Shown: piece after piece, positions 1 to 5,303 of the stretch | Layout of the letters: each line of letters starts with the position of its first letter | Position numbering within the stretch: position 1 is the stretch's first letter | Assembly (NCBI GenBank): GCA_028696365.1 | Contig: JAQVHG010000138.1 | Location: 1 to 6,102 of the forward strand | Direction: 5' to 3' | Source: Methanofollis sp. | Lineage (GTDB): Archaea > Halobacteriota > Methanomicrobia > Methanomicrobiales > Methanofollaceae | DNA: 6,102 nucleotides | Made by a program: the position numbers and the translations under genes | The notes under the pieces: generated by a model | Database searches by the model: none | Seen by the model: only the letters and a program-made list of their open reading frames with translations | What the model was told of the DNA's origin: nothing

Positions 1-934
1 CAATTGTATTTTTTATTGCCAAGAGGAGTGAGCAGTAGTACGCATTCTGTATATCATCATTTTCAGGAGCGAAATATGGAGATAATTTATGGAGGGAACA
101 GGGTGGGTGTAGAGTCAGGTGGTTGTATTGATCTATGAGAGTTTTTTGCGTAGCACGTGCTTCTTCAATCTGTTTAAAGAGAGATCGCACTCTTTCAAGG
201 TCTTCAAATTCTGTGGTATCTTGAGAATGGTCCTCAATCTCTTTTAAATCCCTAAGATAGTGGGAGATTGTGTCTTTCAGTATTTTATCTCTCTCTTCAA
301 ATGTTGCGTGGGAATAATATTCTTGCTCAAGGTTGATCTCTGACTCTATCTCTTCTAATTCTCTCTTTTTTTGTTCAAGTTCTTGTTCCTGGAAGTACAT
401 CTTTCTCTGTTGGTCCAACCAGTATTCAATTTCATATTTGTCTGAGAGGTTTACCAGTTCATGATTGATGAGGGGGATCACGATCTCCTCAAAAAATTCG
501 GGGATCTTTGACCTCGGGATTATGCCATGCATGAGTATTGGAGTGATATTTTTTCGTGCGTCTGGGATATCGACAAGTATCATTTCTTTTCTTTTGAGAT
601 ATGATCGAAAAAATGTTCCAAGTTTTGCCTGGATGCCTGTGTTCAGTCCTTCGAGGTCATTTGAAACAGCAGACCAGTAGTCGCCCTCTGTATAATTCTC
701 TATCCCTTTCCATACAAGGTAGCAGGCGAGAACAGAGGGCGCTTCATTCATCACCTCGTCTAGATTTTCGTGTAATTTTCCAGATAGTTGGTTCTGGATC
801 AGTTTGTTGATTATTTCTCGATCATCATCTGTCAGAGGGATCTGCCCTATGAGTTGGATGTCATGGGAGTGTTGGGAAATGACATGTTCACATTCAGATA
901 ATTCGGTACATGATTCTAACATTTGAATTCTCAT
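1..934 (-). CDS. Unknown coiled-coil protein, N-terminal part (runs off left edge)
   Basis: The reverse strand is open from an ATG at 934-932 to position 1, giving 311 codons and no stop, so the C-terminus is outside the window. An in-frame TAA at 956-958 rules out a longer start; a second ATG at 922 is possible. I do not recognise the family. Residues 1-60 are acidic and helical. Residues 68-110 carry aromatic-rich segments (CYLVWKGIENY, YWSAV). Residues 130-150 hold a distinctive motif, ITPILMHGIIP followed by FFEE. Residues 174-270 are strongly charged with heptad-like spacing and probably form a coiled coil. There is no signal peptide or membrane segment, so it is probably cytoplasmic. 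The HG-x-IP...FFE motif reminds me of N-terminal regions of large bacterial proteins found in accessory or defence loci, but this is memory only. Codon use is AT-richer than in the 2124-3041 and 4004-4552 genes, which suggests transfer. Coding is well supported; function is unknown. Confidence 0.85.
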   Translation of the reverse strand, partial: MRIQMLESCTELSECEHVISQHSHDIQLIGQIPLTDDDREIINKLIQNQLSGKLHENLDEVMNEAPSVLACYLVWKGIENYTEGDYWSAVSNDLEGLNTGIQAKLGTFFRSYLKRKEMILVDIPDARKNITPILMHGIIPRSKIPEFFEEIVIPLINHELVNLSDKYEIEYWLDQQRKMYFQEQELEQKKRELEEIESEINLEQEYYSHATFEERDKILKDTISHYLRDLKEIEDHSQDTTEFEDLERVRSLFKQIEEARATQKTLIDQYNHLTLHPPCSLHKLSPYFAPENDDIQNAYYCSLLLAIKNTI

Positions 935-955
935 CTGAGAATATATCAGGCGTTG

Positions 956-963
956 TTATTTAA
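956..963 (-). promoter_or_regulatory. TATA box for the partial gene at 1-934
   Basis: On the minus strand this reads TTAAATAA, preceded by a purine/A-rich stretch (CCGGAAA) that fits an archaeal TFB-recognition element. Its centre lies about 25 bases before the ATG at 934, the usual TATA-to-start-site distance in archaea. Transcription would therefore begin at or next to the start codon, giving a leaderless mRNA. This agrees with the absence of a Shine-Dalgarno sequence. It is a sequence-based prediction only. Confidence 0.55.
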
Positions 964-1057
964 TTTCCGGAATGAATTCTTTCATGGAGCTCTGTAGAAT
1001 CCCTGCCTGCCCTAAGTGCAAGCGTAAATCTCTTGCCTTATATCTTCTTGGCGTGGG

Positions 1058-1126
1058 CTCTCGAAACACTTCGTGTTTCTCGTGTTCACTCAATTCAAAC
1101 TTCGAAGACCGGCAGGTTTTCGAGAG
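1058..1126. repeat. Nested inverted repeats / hairpin in non-coding spacer
   Basis: A perfect 7-bp hairpin (GAAACAC, TTC loop, GTGTTTC) lies at 1063-1079. An overlapping 9-bp inverted repeat pairs CTCTCGAAA (1058-1066) with TTTCGAGAG (1118-1126). The two pairings share bases 1063-1066 and so cannot form together. The surrounding spacer (964-1169) has no convincing gene. A lone element-end motif, CTCTGTAGAA, occurs at 990-999. Function is unknown. Confidence 0.45.
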
Positions 1127-1169
1127 GCTGGAGGGAACGATTGATAGCGAATTTGAGAATATCTTTGAT

Positions 1170-1254
1170 CTGTAGAAATCCTCTTGGTGATGCTCGCTGA
1201 TGGGGGGCGGCAAGCCCCTCGCCAGAGATTTCTATCCTGGGGGTTTCTACAGAG
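1170..1254. mobile_element. Short inverted-repeat element (about 85 bp, MITE-like derivative)
   Basis: The left end CTGTAGAAATCC (1170-1181) is matched in inverted orientation by GGGGGTTTCTACAGAG (1239-1254). The interior carries a GGGGGGCGGCAAGCCCCTCG stretch and a CCAGAG segment. Both also occur, in the same order relative to the right end, in the full element at 1662-1890. It is best read as an internally deleted copy of that element. Confidence 0.6.
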
Positions 1255-1292
1255 CCGTACTATCAAACTTGTGGGAGGTTGTGGGAGGGGCT

Positions 1293-1510
1293 CTATAGAG
1301 TTGTTAACTCCTCCTCGATCACTTTCGTGAGATCCCTCAGCATCTCCACCTCAGTCGTCCTCATCTCAACCCTCGCCGACTCAAAGACATATTCAGGCGA
1401 TTCCCGGCAAAGGACTGTTATGTTTGAGTATATTCCACACTCCCTGTGGCTTGAACATCCCCTCGAACTGAAGTGCTTCCTTCCAGAAATTCTCAACGCT
1501 CTCCTCGACC
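1293..1510 (-). pseudogene. Frameshifted C-terminal gene fragment, copy 1 (unknown family)
   Basis: Reading from 1510 down, the first frame gives VEESVENFWKEALQFEGMF, then about 19 more residues to a TGA. The next frame then continues as EYVFESARVEMRTTEVEM and on to a TAG at 1293. Removing one base in the GAATCGCCTGAA stretch joins the two frames into one sensible C-terminus (GIAEYVFESARVEM). This points to a single-base insertion. There is no start codon: the upstream sequence is repeat element and is closed by an in-frame TAA. A close homologue of the first half lies at 5304-5469; over 59 bases (1452-1510 against 5411-5469) 56 are identical. I do not know the family. The predicted peptide is helical and acidic with no membrane segment. 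The fragment starts exactly where the element sequence stops. Confidence 0.65.
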
Positions 1511-1630
1511 GGGGTGCGTGCCGCCCTCCGGACCTCCCCGCTGATGGAAGATTAGCGGGGGATTGCATCCCGTCTTCATGGTTTTATCTCTGCTTCCCCA
1601 GCCCTATCGCCATCCCGGGGGTCCGGAGGT
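1511..1630 (+). mobile_element. Truncated element copy, plus orientation
   Basis: The segment contains the element core (CTGCTTCCCC, then CCCTATCGCCAT, then CCCGGGGGTCCGG) around 1587-1627. The left part (GTGCGTGCCGCCCTCCGGACC) matches the sequence just inside the left end of the complete copy at 4610-4838. Both terminal inverted repeats are missing. The left side is fused directly to the gene fragment ending at 1510, and the right side stops before the full copy that begins at 1662. Confidence 0.6.
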
Positions 1631-1661
1631 AACGAACGACAGTGAGTTCGAGAAGATCTGG

Positions 1662-1890
1662 CTCTGTAGAACCCCTTACCTCTTGTGTGGAGGAGACGTG
1701 TGTCCCCCGCCTTCACACCTCTTTGGCCAGGGGCACTGCCCCCGGACCCCCGGGAGCGTGATGAGAATGGGAAGGCAGAATAGATAACCATAAAGAGAGT
1801 GCCGCCCTCCTCGACCTATCGTGTGGCGGGGAGTCTGGGGAGCGGCCAAGCCCCCTGCCAGAGATTGCCATCCTGGGGGTTTCTACAGAG
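1662..1890 (-). mobile_element. Complete 229-bp MITE-like element, copy in minus orientation
   Basis: The ends are CTCTGTAGAA (1662-1671) and TTCTACAGAG (1881-1890), a perfect 10-bp terminal inverted repeat. Its reverse complement aligns along its length with the copy at 4610-4838. Shared blocks include the left TTCGACTCTGTAGAAA end, CACGATAGGTCGAGGA, TATCTATTCTGCC, CCCGGGGGTCCGGGG, GAAGGCGGGG and the TTCTACAGAGCC right end. Both copies are exactly 229 bp. No open frame in it looks like a real gene, so it would depend on a transposase elsewhere. I found no clear target-site duplication. Outside the ends, a perfect 8-bp inverted repeat (AGAAGATC 1651-1658, GATCTTCT 1902-1909) extends the symmetry. 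Confidence 0.75.
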
Positions 1891-1901
1891 TCGAAGACTT
1901 C

Positions 1902-1936
1902 GATCTTCTGTGGATCTTTGATCCTTGATTGAGCCC
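1902..1936 (+). repeat. Element-flanking repeat, copy 1
   Basis: Bases 1910-1936, running from GTGGATCTTTGATCC to GATTGAGCCC, match 5885-5911 at 26 of 27 positions. In both places the repeat lies just beyond a TTCTACAGAG element end (1890 and 5838). It may therefore belong to a larger composite repeat or mark a preferred insertion site. It has no coding potential. Confidence 0.6.
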
Positions 1937-2117
1937 CCGGCGCGGTGGTGGTGGGAAGGCGAATGTATGGATGCGCAACGAAGAGGGGAGGATCGTCCCA
2001 TCATCTCTACTCTGCCTTCCCGACCCAATCGTTATCCCAGGGATCTGGGAGCACTGCCCCCTGTGCGATCGACGAGGAGGGGGGCGAGACACGCTCAACC
2101 AGGAATTGGTATAGGAT
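1937..2117 (+). mobile_element. Truncated and rearranged element copy, plus orientation
   Basis: The left arm (1937-1994: CCCGGCGCGGTGG, then GAATGTATGG, GCAACGAAGAG) matches 5593-5656. The core follows at 2008-2066 (CTCTGCCTTCCCGACCC ... GCACTGCCCCC). A right arm then resembles the end of the full copy at 4610-4838 (GCGATCGACGAGGAGGGGGG and the GGTATAGGATTA stretch), but the terminal TTCTACAGAG is missing. The segment ends about 6 bp from the stop codon of the lipoprotein gene. Confidence 0.55.
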
Positions 2118-2123
2118 TAGAGT

Positions 2124-3041
2124 TTACGCATTTGCCCAGAGTCTCACGCTCCCATTTTTTTCAGAAGTTTCACCGCTGTTCAAGACCGTGCCGTCTTTCT
2201 CTATGCTGACAGAGAGTCTCTCATCGTCATTGCCGTATTTTTGAACAATTAGACGTATCGGACCGCTCACATCGCCCAGATAATAGGTCTCATCCTCTCC
2301 AAACCCCTCGATGGAAGTGTGGGTTTCATTCGCGAAATACCACCCCTTCCATCTCTCTTCAGAGGAGACCGAGATTTTCACCCCGCTTCTGAAGATGAGG
2401 TCTGGCTCCACGGCGTACGAGACCGACACCGCGCCGTTCGGTTCAGAGGTGCGGTTCTCGGCGAGTTCCCTGAAATGTGCGTCATAGATGCCGATGGTCA
2501 GCGAATTATTTGATGCATCAAGTTTCCGTGCGCCCATATGGATGGACAGGTCACTTGAGTTATAGGGGAAAAAACCCCACTCGGTCCCGTTCACCAGGCG
2601 CATCCCTCCGTCTGTGGGGATCTCCGCCTCCCACGGCCCATCGTACCATACATTCAAGAGATATTCTTTCGGACCGTCGGTATGCGCCTTCAGTTCGTAC
2701 CGCCCTGTCGAAATATTGCAGGTGAACCCGACCATCCCGCCCGGCACCGAGGTGTTCCCTTCCACGAGTAATGTATCTCCGCGAGAGAGGGACACCACCA
2801 TTCGGTCTGGAGAACGGTCGGCTTTATAGAATTTACATGCAACTTCGCCGGGGTCTGTTCCCAGTGGGATGGTCGTCGGGCCTTCGCCGGAGAGCGTCAC
2901 TTCGTCCCCGTCGTCAAGGACGTAGGACCCGTTCCATGCCCCCTCGGTCGCGACCGTGATCTCGACAGGTTCTGAGAGACACCCTGCGGTAAAAAGCACC
3001 GCTATAAGAAGCAATGTCAGTGAGAATACTTTGAATCTCAT
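2124..3041 (-). CDS. Secreted lipoprotein with three tandem beta-rich repeats
   Basis: This encodes 305 residues. Residues 1-20 form a signal peptide with a basic start (MRFK) and a hydrophobic core, ending in the lipobox TAGC with Cys21. The mature protein should be lipid-anchored on the outer face of the membrane. The rest divides into three units of about 80-85 residues (27-108, 126-210, 221-303). Each opens with a strand and an x-W-x-(G/A)-x-(Y/E) turn (AWNGSY, PWEAEI, RWKGWY) and closes with an S-x-x-(G/N)-G-x-V motif (SVPGGMVGF, SEPNGAVSV, SEKNGSVRL). A beta-sandwich fold is likely (inference). There are nine N-x-S/T sequons, including N37, N95, N151, N196, N238 and N296, which fits an N-glycosylated archaeal surface protein. 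The ATG at 3041 is the only workable start, because in-frame TAA codons lie directly upstream. It is monocistronic with its own TATA box. The ligand and role are unknown. Confidence 0.9.
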   Translation of the reverse strand: MRFKVFSLTLLLIAVLFTAGCLSEPVEITVATEGAWNGSYVLDDGDEVTLSGEGPTTIPLGTDPGEVACKFYKADRSPDRMVVSLSRGDTLLVEGNTSVPGGMVGFTCNISTGRYELKAHTDGPKEYLLNVWYDGPWEAEIPTDGGMRLVNGTEWGFFPYNSSDLSIHMGARKLDASNNSLTIGIYDAHFRELAENRTSEPNGAVSVSYAVEPDLIFRSGVKISVSSEERWKGWYFANETHTSIEGFGEDETYYLGDVSGPIRLIVQKYGNDDERLSVSIEKDGTVLNSGETSEKNGSVRLWANA

Positions 3042-3076
3042 TTATTTTTACATGGAGAGAGTAATAGATAACCCTT

Positions 3077-3086
3077 TGTATATTTT
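3077..3086 (-). promoter_or_regulatory. TATA box for the lipoprotein gene
   Basis: The minus strand reads AAAATATACA, centred about 40 bases before the ATG at 3041. Archaeal spacing would place the transcript start near 3056, giving a leader of roughly 15 nt. No Shine-Dalgarno motif is visible in that leader, so initiation is probably SD-independent. Prediction only. Confidence 0.5.
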
Positions 3087-3150
3087 GAGATGTATGGATT
3101 GTCAAAATCCCTGAGGCTGATCCAGAGCATGCATCCAGGGTCGAGGTGCC

Positions 3151-3179
3151 GTCCCCTGCCCGTCCTCGGTAGAGGGGAC
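3151..3179. repeat. 7-bp hairpin in spacer
   Basis: GTCCCCT (3151-3157) pairs perfectly with AGGGGAC (3173-3179) across a 15-base loop. It lies in the 3042-3201 spacer upstream of the lipoprotein promoter. No T-run follows on either strand, so it does not look like a terminator. Function is unknown. Confidence 0.4.
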
Positions 3180-3201
3180 AAGTGAGAATTTAGATCTTCG
3201 A

Positions 3202-3246
3202 CTCTGGAGAACTTCTCATCGGTTCTTGGTGAAGGATTCTACAGAA
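3202..3246. mobile_element. Minimal element remnant: two ends only
   Basis: CTCTGGAGAA (3202-3211, one base from the consensus CTCTGTAGAA and preceded by the typical TTCGA) faces TTCTACAGAA (3237-3246), with about 25 bases between. This looks like a copy that has lost its whole interior. Its right end also forms a near-perfect 12-bp inverted repeat with the left end of the next copy (GGATTCTACAGA 3234-3245 against TTTGTAGAATCC 3260-3271). Confidence 0.45.
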
Positions 3247-3258
3247 CTAAAAATTGGG

Positions 3259-3500
3259 CTTTGTAGAATCCCTCTAGATAACCATCTCTGCGGCGGGATC
3301 GACGCCCCCCCCCTCTCCCGCATGAAGGCAGATGGTGAACGTCACATCCCTCTTCAGATTGATCGATTGTGCCTTCCCGACCCTATCTTCATCCTGGGGG
3401 TCCGGGGGCGCTGCCCCCCGCACGAAGATGTGGGAAGGCGGGGGACACACGTTCTCCCCACACAGTATGTGAGAATTAGTATGCGAGGATTTCTACAAAA
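3259..3500 (+). mobile_element. Near-complete diverged element copy with long internal hairpin
   Basis: The ends are CTTTGTAGAATCC (3259-3271) and GGATTTCTACAAAA (3487-3500), so both ends differ from consensus in a matching way and still pair. The core GCCTTCCCGACCCTATCTTC begins at 3371. A three-part stem is visible: GCCTTCCC 3371-3378 with GGGAAGGC 3432-3439, ATCTTC 3385-3390 with GAAGAT 3424-3429, and GGGGGC 3404-3409 with GCCCCC 3413-3418 around a 3-base loop. The right arm (GGGAAGGCGGGGGACACACG) closely matches the corresponding arm of the copy at 1662-1890. The element ends 9 bp before the surviving tnpB fragment and probably marks where that gene was cut. Confidence 0.65.
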
Positions 3501-3508
3501 CCATAAAA

Positions 3509-3782
3509 ATGGAAAAGAACGATCATATGGCGAAGAACATTGCAGATGTCGCCTGGAATATGTTCATCGAGATCACTGGGAGCAAAGCGGAAGAGGCTGG
3601 CTCACTCGTGGGTCCTGGTGAACCCCAGAAACACCTCTCAGCAATGTTCCAGACGCGGGATGGCCGTCGCAAAGACACTCTCTGACCGCGTCTACTCTTG
3701 TCCACATTGCGGGTCGGTGATGGGCTGCGACCAGAACGCAGCGGTCAATACTATGAGATCGGGACTGCAATCTCAGGGATAA
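3509..3782 (+). pseudogene. tnpB: TnpB (IS200/IS605-family) C-terminal remnant, frameshifted
   Basis: The first frame (from ATG 3509) reads MEKNDHMAKNIADVAWNMF and on to SKAEEAGSLV. The next frame continues LVNPRNTSQQCSRRG, then KTLSDRVYSCPHCG, then DQNAAVN, and stops at a TAA at 3780-3782. This is the familiar TnpB C-terminus: the NP-x-xTSQ-x-CS segment, the zinc-ribbon CPHCG and the D-x-NAA-x-N motif of RuvC-III. Removing one G from the GGG at 3610-3612 restores a continuous reading (AGSLVVLVNPRNTSQ), so a single-base insertion broke the gene. The first zinc knuckle is also damaged (CSRRG where CS-x-CG is expected). The N-terminal two thirds or more is missing, as TnpB is normally about 350-400 residues, and a repeat element abuts the break. 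TnpB is the RNA-guided nuclease encoded by these insertion sequences; this copy cannot be active. I could not define the right end of the insertion sequence or its guide RNA in 3783-4003. Confidence 0.85.
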
Positions 3783-4003
3783 TACCCCAAGATGCCCTCG
3801 ACTGAATGTCGGAAATGTCGGGGGAGCAGTCACACTATGCTCAGTGCCGACGGGTTGCGTCTGACCGTCATCAGTATATGCCATGAATGGCAGGAACACC
3901 CCCCTATGAATATAATCCAGATCCCTGGTGCTGGCGGCATGAGATCCCCAGAGATGCTCTACAGAAATCCCATGTGCCAATCAGTACGCACGGTCTGAGA
4001 AAA

Positions 4004-4552
4004 ATGGACCCTGCACCTTCATCTCCACGAGTCAGAGACCAAAAAACACAGGGCCGACTTGAACAGATCCTTGAGAGAGGGATCTGGAATTCACGTTTGA
4101 TCGTGATACTTGCAGTTCTTTTTGGAATATTGAGTGCGTTCGTGCTTTTTATCGTCGGTTCGATCGAGATCATCACGACTCTAAGGCACAGTCTCTCGAT
4201 CGCCGACGAGACTATCAGGCACGAGGAGATCCTCGTCGGGATCATCGGAGCCGTCGATTTTTATCTCATCGGTATTGTGCTGTTGATCTTCAGTTTCGGA
4301 GTCTACGAACTCTTCATCTCAAAGATCGTTGTTGCACGCAATGAAGGCGAATTCAATAATATCCTTGAGATTTACACCCTCGAAGATCTCAAGACCAGGA
4401 TCGCCGAGGTCGTCATCGTAGTGTTGATCATCAGTTTCTTCCAGAGGATGGTCACGATGGTACTCAAGACCTCGCAAGATATGCTCTTCATGGCCATCTC
4501 GATCCTGGCGATCTCGCTGTGTGTCTACTTCATGTACAAACACAGGGTATAG
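4004..4552 (+). CDS. YqhA/UPF0114-family integral membrane protein
   Basis: This encodes 182 residues from ATG 4004. The open frame reaches back to 3887, but the extra 39 residues (rich in P, H and C) look non-coding. The N-terminal region (1-18) is polar. The family signature begins at LEQILERGIWNSRL (19-32). Four hydrophobic segments follow: about 32-58, 76-101, 133-153 and 160-178. The second contains the VD-x-x-LIG-x-x-LLI-x-x-x-G-x-YELFIS pattern and the loop carries LEDLK-x-(R/K)-x-(A/S), both typical of UPF0114 proteins such as E. coli YqhA. The length is close to the usual 165-190 residues. The molecular function of the family is not established, and a role in the cytoplasmic membrane is all that can be said. 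Upstream, TGAG at 3996-3999 is only a weak ribosome-binding site and no convincing TATA box was found. A diverged element-end motif (TCTACAGAAATCC, 3958-3970) lies in the presumed promoter region. Confidence 0.88.
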   Translation: MDPAPSSPRVRDQKTQGRLEQILERGIWNSRLIVILAVLFGILSAFVLFIVGSIEIITTLRHSLSIADETIRHEEILVGIIGAVDFYLIGIVLLIFSFGVYELFISKIVVARNEGEFNNILEIYTLEDLKTRIAEVVIVVLIISFFQRMVTMVLKTSQDMLFMAISILAISLCVYFMYKHRV

Positions 4553-4579
4553 ACGGGCTGGAGTCAGGACATCATTCAC

Positions 4580-4599
4580 TTTTTGAATCGTATTTTTTT
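4580..4599 (+). terminator. Oligo-T terminator after the UPF0114 gene
   Basis: Two T-tracts (TTTTT 4580-4584 and TTTTTTT 4593-4599) lie 28-47 bases past the stop codon. The first sits in the loop of a weak ATTC/GAAT pairing. Runs of T on the coding strand are the usual archaeal termination signal. The complete element copy begins just beyond, at 4610. Confidence 0.5.
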
Positions 4600-4609
4600 G
4601 GCCGTTCGA

Positions 4610-4838
4610 CTCTGTAGAAATTCTCTGGGTCTCTCTCTGGCGGGGGGCTTGCCGCCCCCCGAACCCCCCCCGCACCACGATAGGTCGAGGACCGCATCAC
4701 CCTCCATGATCATCTATTCTGCCTCCCCGGCTTCATCGTGGTCCCGGGGGTCCGGGGACAGCGCCCCCGGCGCGATTCATGAGGGAAGGCGGGGGGAGTC
4801 ACGCCTGGCACCCATAATAGGTGAGGGTTTCTACAGAG
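4610..4838 (+). mobile_element. Complete 229-bp MITE-like element, plus-orientation reference copy
   Basis: It is bounded by CTCTGTAGAAA (4610-4620) and TTTCTACAGAG (4828-4838), an 11-bp perfect terminal inverted repeat, preceded by TTCGA and followed by CC. From left to right the interior holds a GGCGGGGGGCTTGCCGCCCC palindrome, CACGATAGGTCGAGGA, TATTCTGCCTCCCC, CCCGGGGGTCCGGGG, GCGCCCCCGGCGC and GGGAAGGCGGGGGG. The GCCTCCCC and GGGAAGGC arms can pair in a large hairpin. It has the same length as the inverted copy at 1662-1890. It fills most of the 4553-4883 gap and contains no plausible gene. A lone extra end motif (TTCTACAAAT) occurs at 4864-4873. Confidence 0.75.
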
Positions 4839-4883
4839 CCTAACTCTTCTAGCCCATGCCTGATTCTACAAATCTGCTCAAAC

Positions 4884-5270
4884 CTATTCTTTCATCAAGT
4901 CATGACCCGACTTAAAAGCATTTTTCGAGGCGTCATACTTTTTCGTGGATGTATCGACGAAAGTGTTGAAGTAGGATTTATTTTCTATTTTGCGGAATTC
5001 TTTCTCCCATTTCTTCCTCTGAGTCTCAGGGATATGGTTCATCGCAGCACATTGATGAGAGCGGATATACTCCTGATACCATCTGCCTAATTTCTTGGTT
5101 TTCCGAATAATCGATCTGAGCTCTGATGGATCGGCTTTGTTCAATCTTTTCTTCTCGGTCAATTCAGTGATTGTGGCGTTGAATTTATCATGCCCATACT
5201 CCAGTGCCATCAGGTGATACATTATCCACTTTATGTGATCGTGAGAGTCAGGTATCTCTGAATCATTCAT
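4884..5270 (-). CDS. Orphan 128-aa charged helical protein
   Basis: The frame runs from ATG 5270 to a TAG at 4884, with an in-frame TGA upstream at 5292-5294, so the start is bounded. I do not recognise the protein. It is rich in K, E and D, has no signal peptide or membrane segment, and looks mostly alpha-helical (notably 30-75 and 85-100). Visible features are KWIMYHLMALEYGH (14-27), the basic stretch RSIIRKTKKLGRWYQEYIR (52-70) and a K/N-rich C-terminus. Codon use is AT-rich, similar to the partial gene at 1-934 and unlike the lipoprotein. No clear TATA box or ribosome-binding site was found. It lies 33 bp downstream of the gene fragment ending at 5304 on the same strand, so the two may once have been one operon (inference). 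The length and the change in composition make real coding likely, but there is no homology support. Confidence 0.65.
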   Translation of the reverse strand: MNDSEIPDSHDHIKWIMYHLMALEYGHDKFNATITELTEKKRLNKADPSELRSIIRKTKKLGRWYQEYIRSHQCAAMNHIPETQRKKWEKEFRKIENKSYFNTFVDTSTKKYDASKNAFKSGHDLMKE

Positions 5271-5303
5271 TGAACAGGTTTTGGATCTGGCTCATGTTTG
5301 ATG

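Noticed and set aside
972..1175. 67-aa plus-strand frame with CPKC and CFSC, like a small zinc-ribbon protein
   Set aside because: It begins in an element-end motif and covers the inverted-repeat spacer; the spacing and surrounding residues do not match a known zinc ribbon, and the reverse strand is equally open.
1500..2117. CRISPR array or tandem repeats
   Set aside because: Repeats are long, divergent, in both orientations and irregularly spaced; there are no uniform spacers and no cas genes.
3226..3621. 131-aa plus-strand frame
   Set aside because: It runs through the element copy and then overlaps the tnpB remnant in a different frame from the conserved TnpB reading.
3573..3980. 135-aa minus-strand frame opposite tnpB
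   Set aside because: It is the antisense shadow of the TnpB zinc-ribbon region and has no family features.
3887..4003. 39-residue N-terminal extension of the UPF0114 protein
   Set aside because: The extension is rich in P, H, W and C and unlike the family; the ATG at 4004 gives the normal family length.
3783..4003. Insertion-sequence right end and guide RNA downstream of tnpB
   Set aside because: I could not see a defined hairpin end or scaffold without an alignment to an intact copy, so none is annotated.
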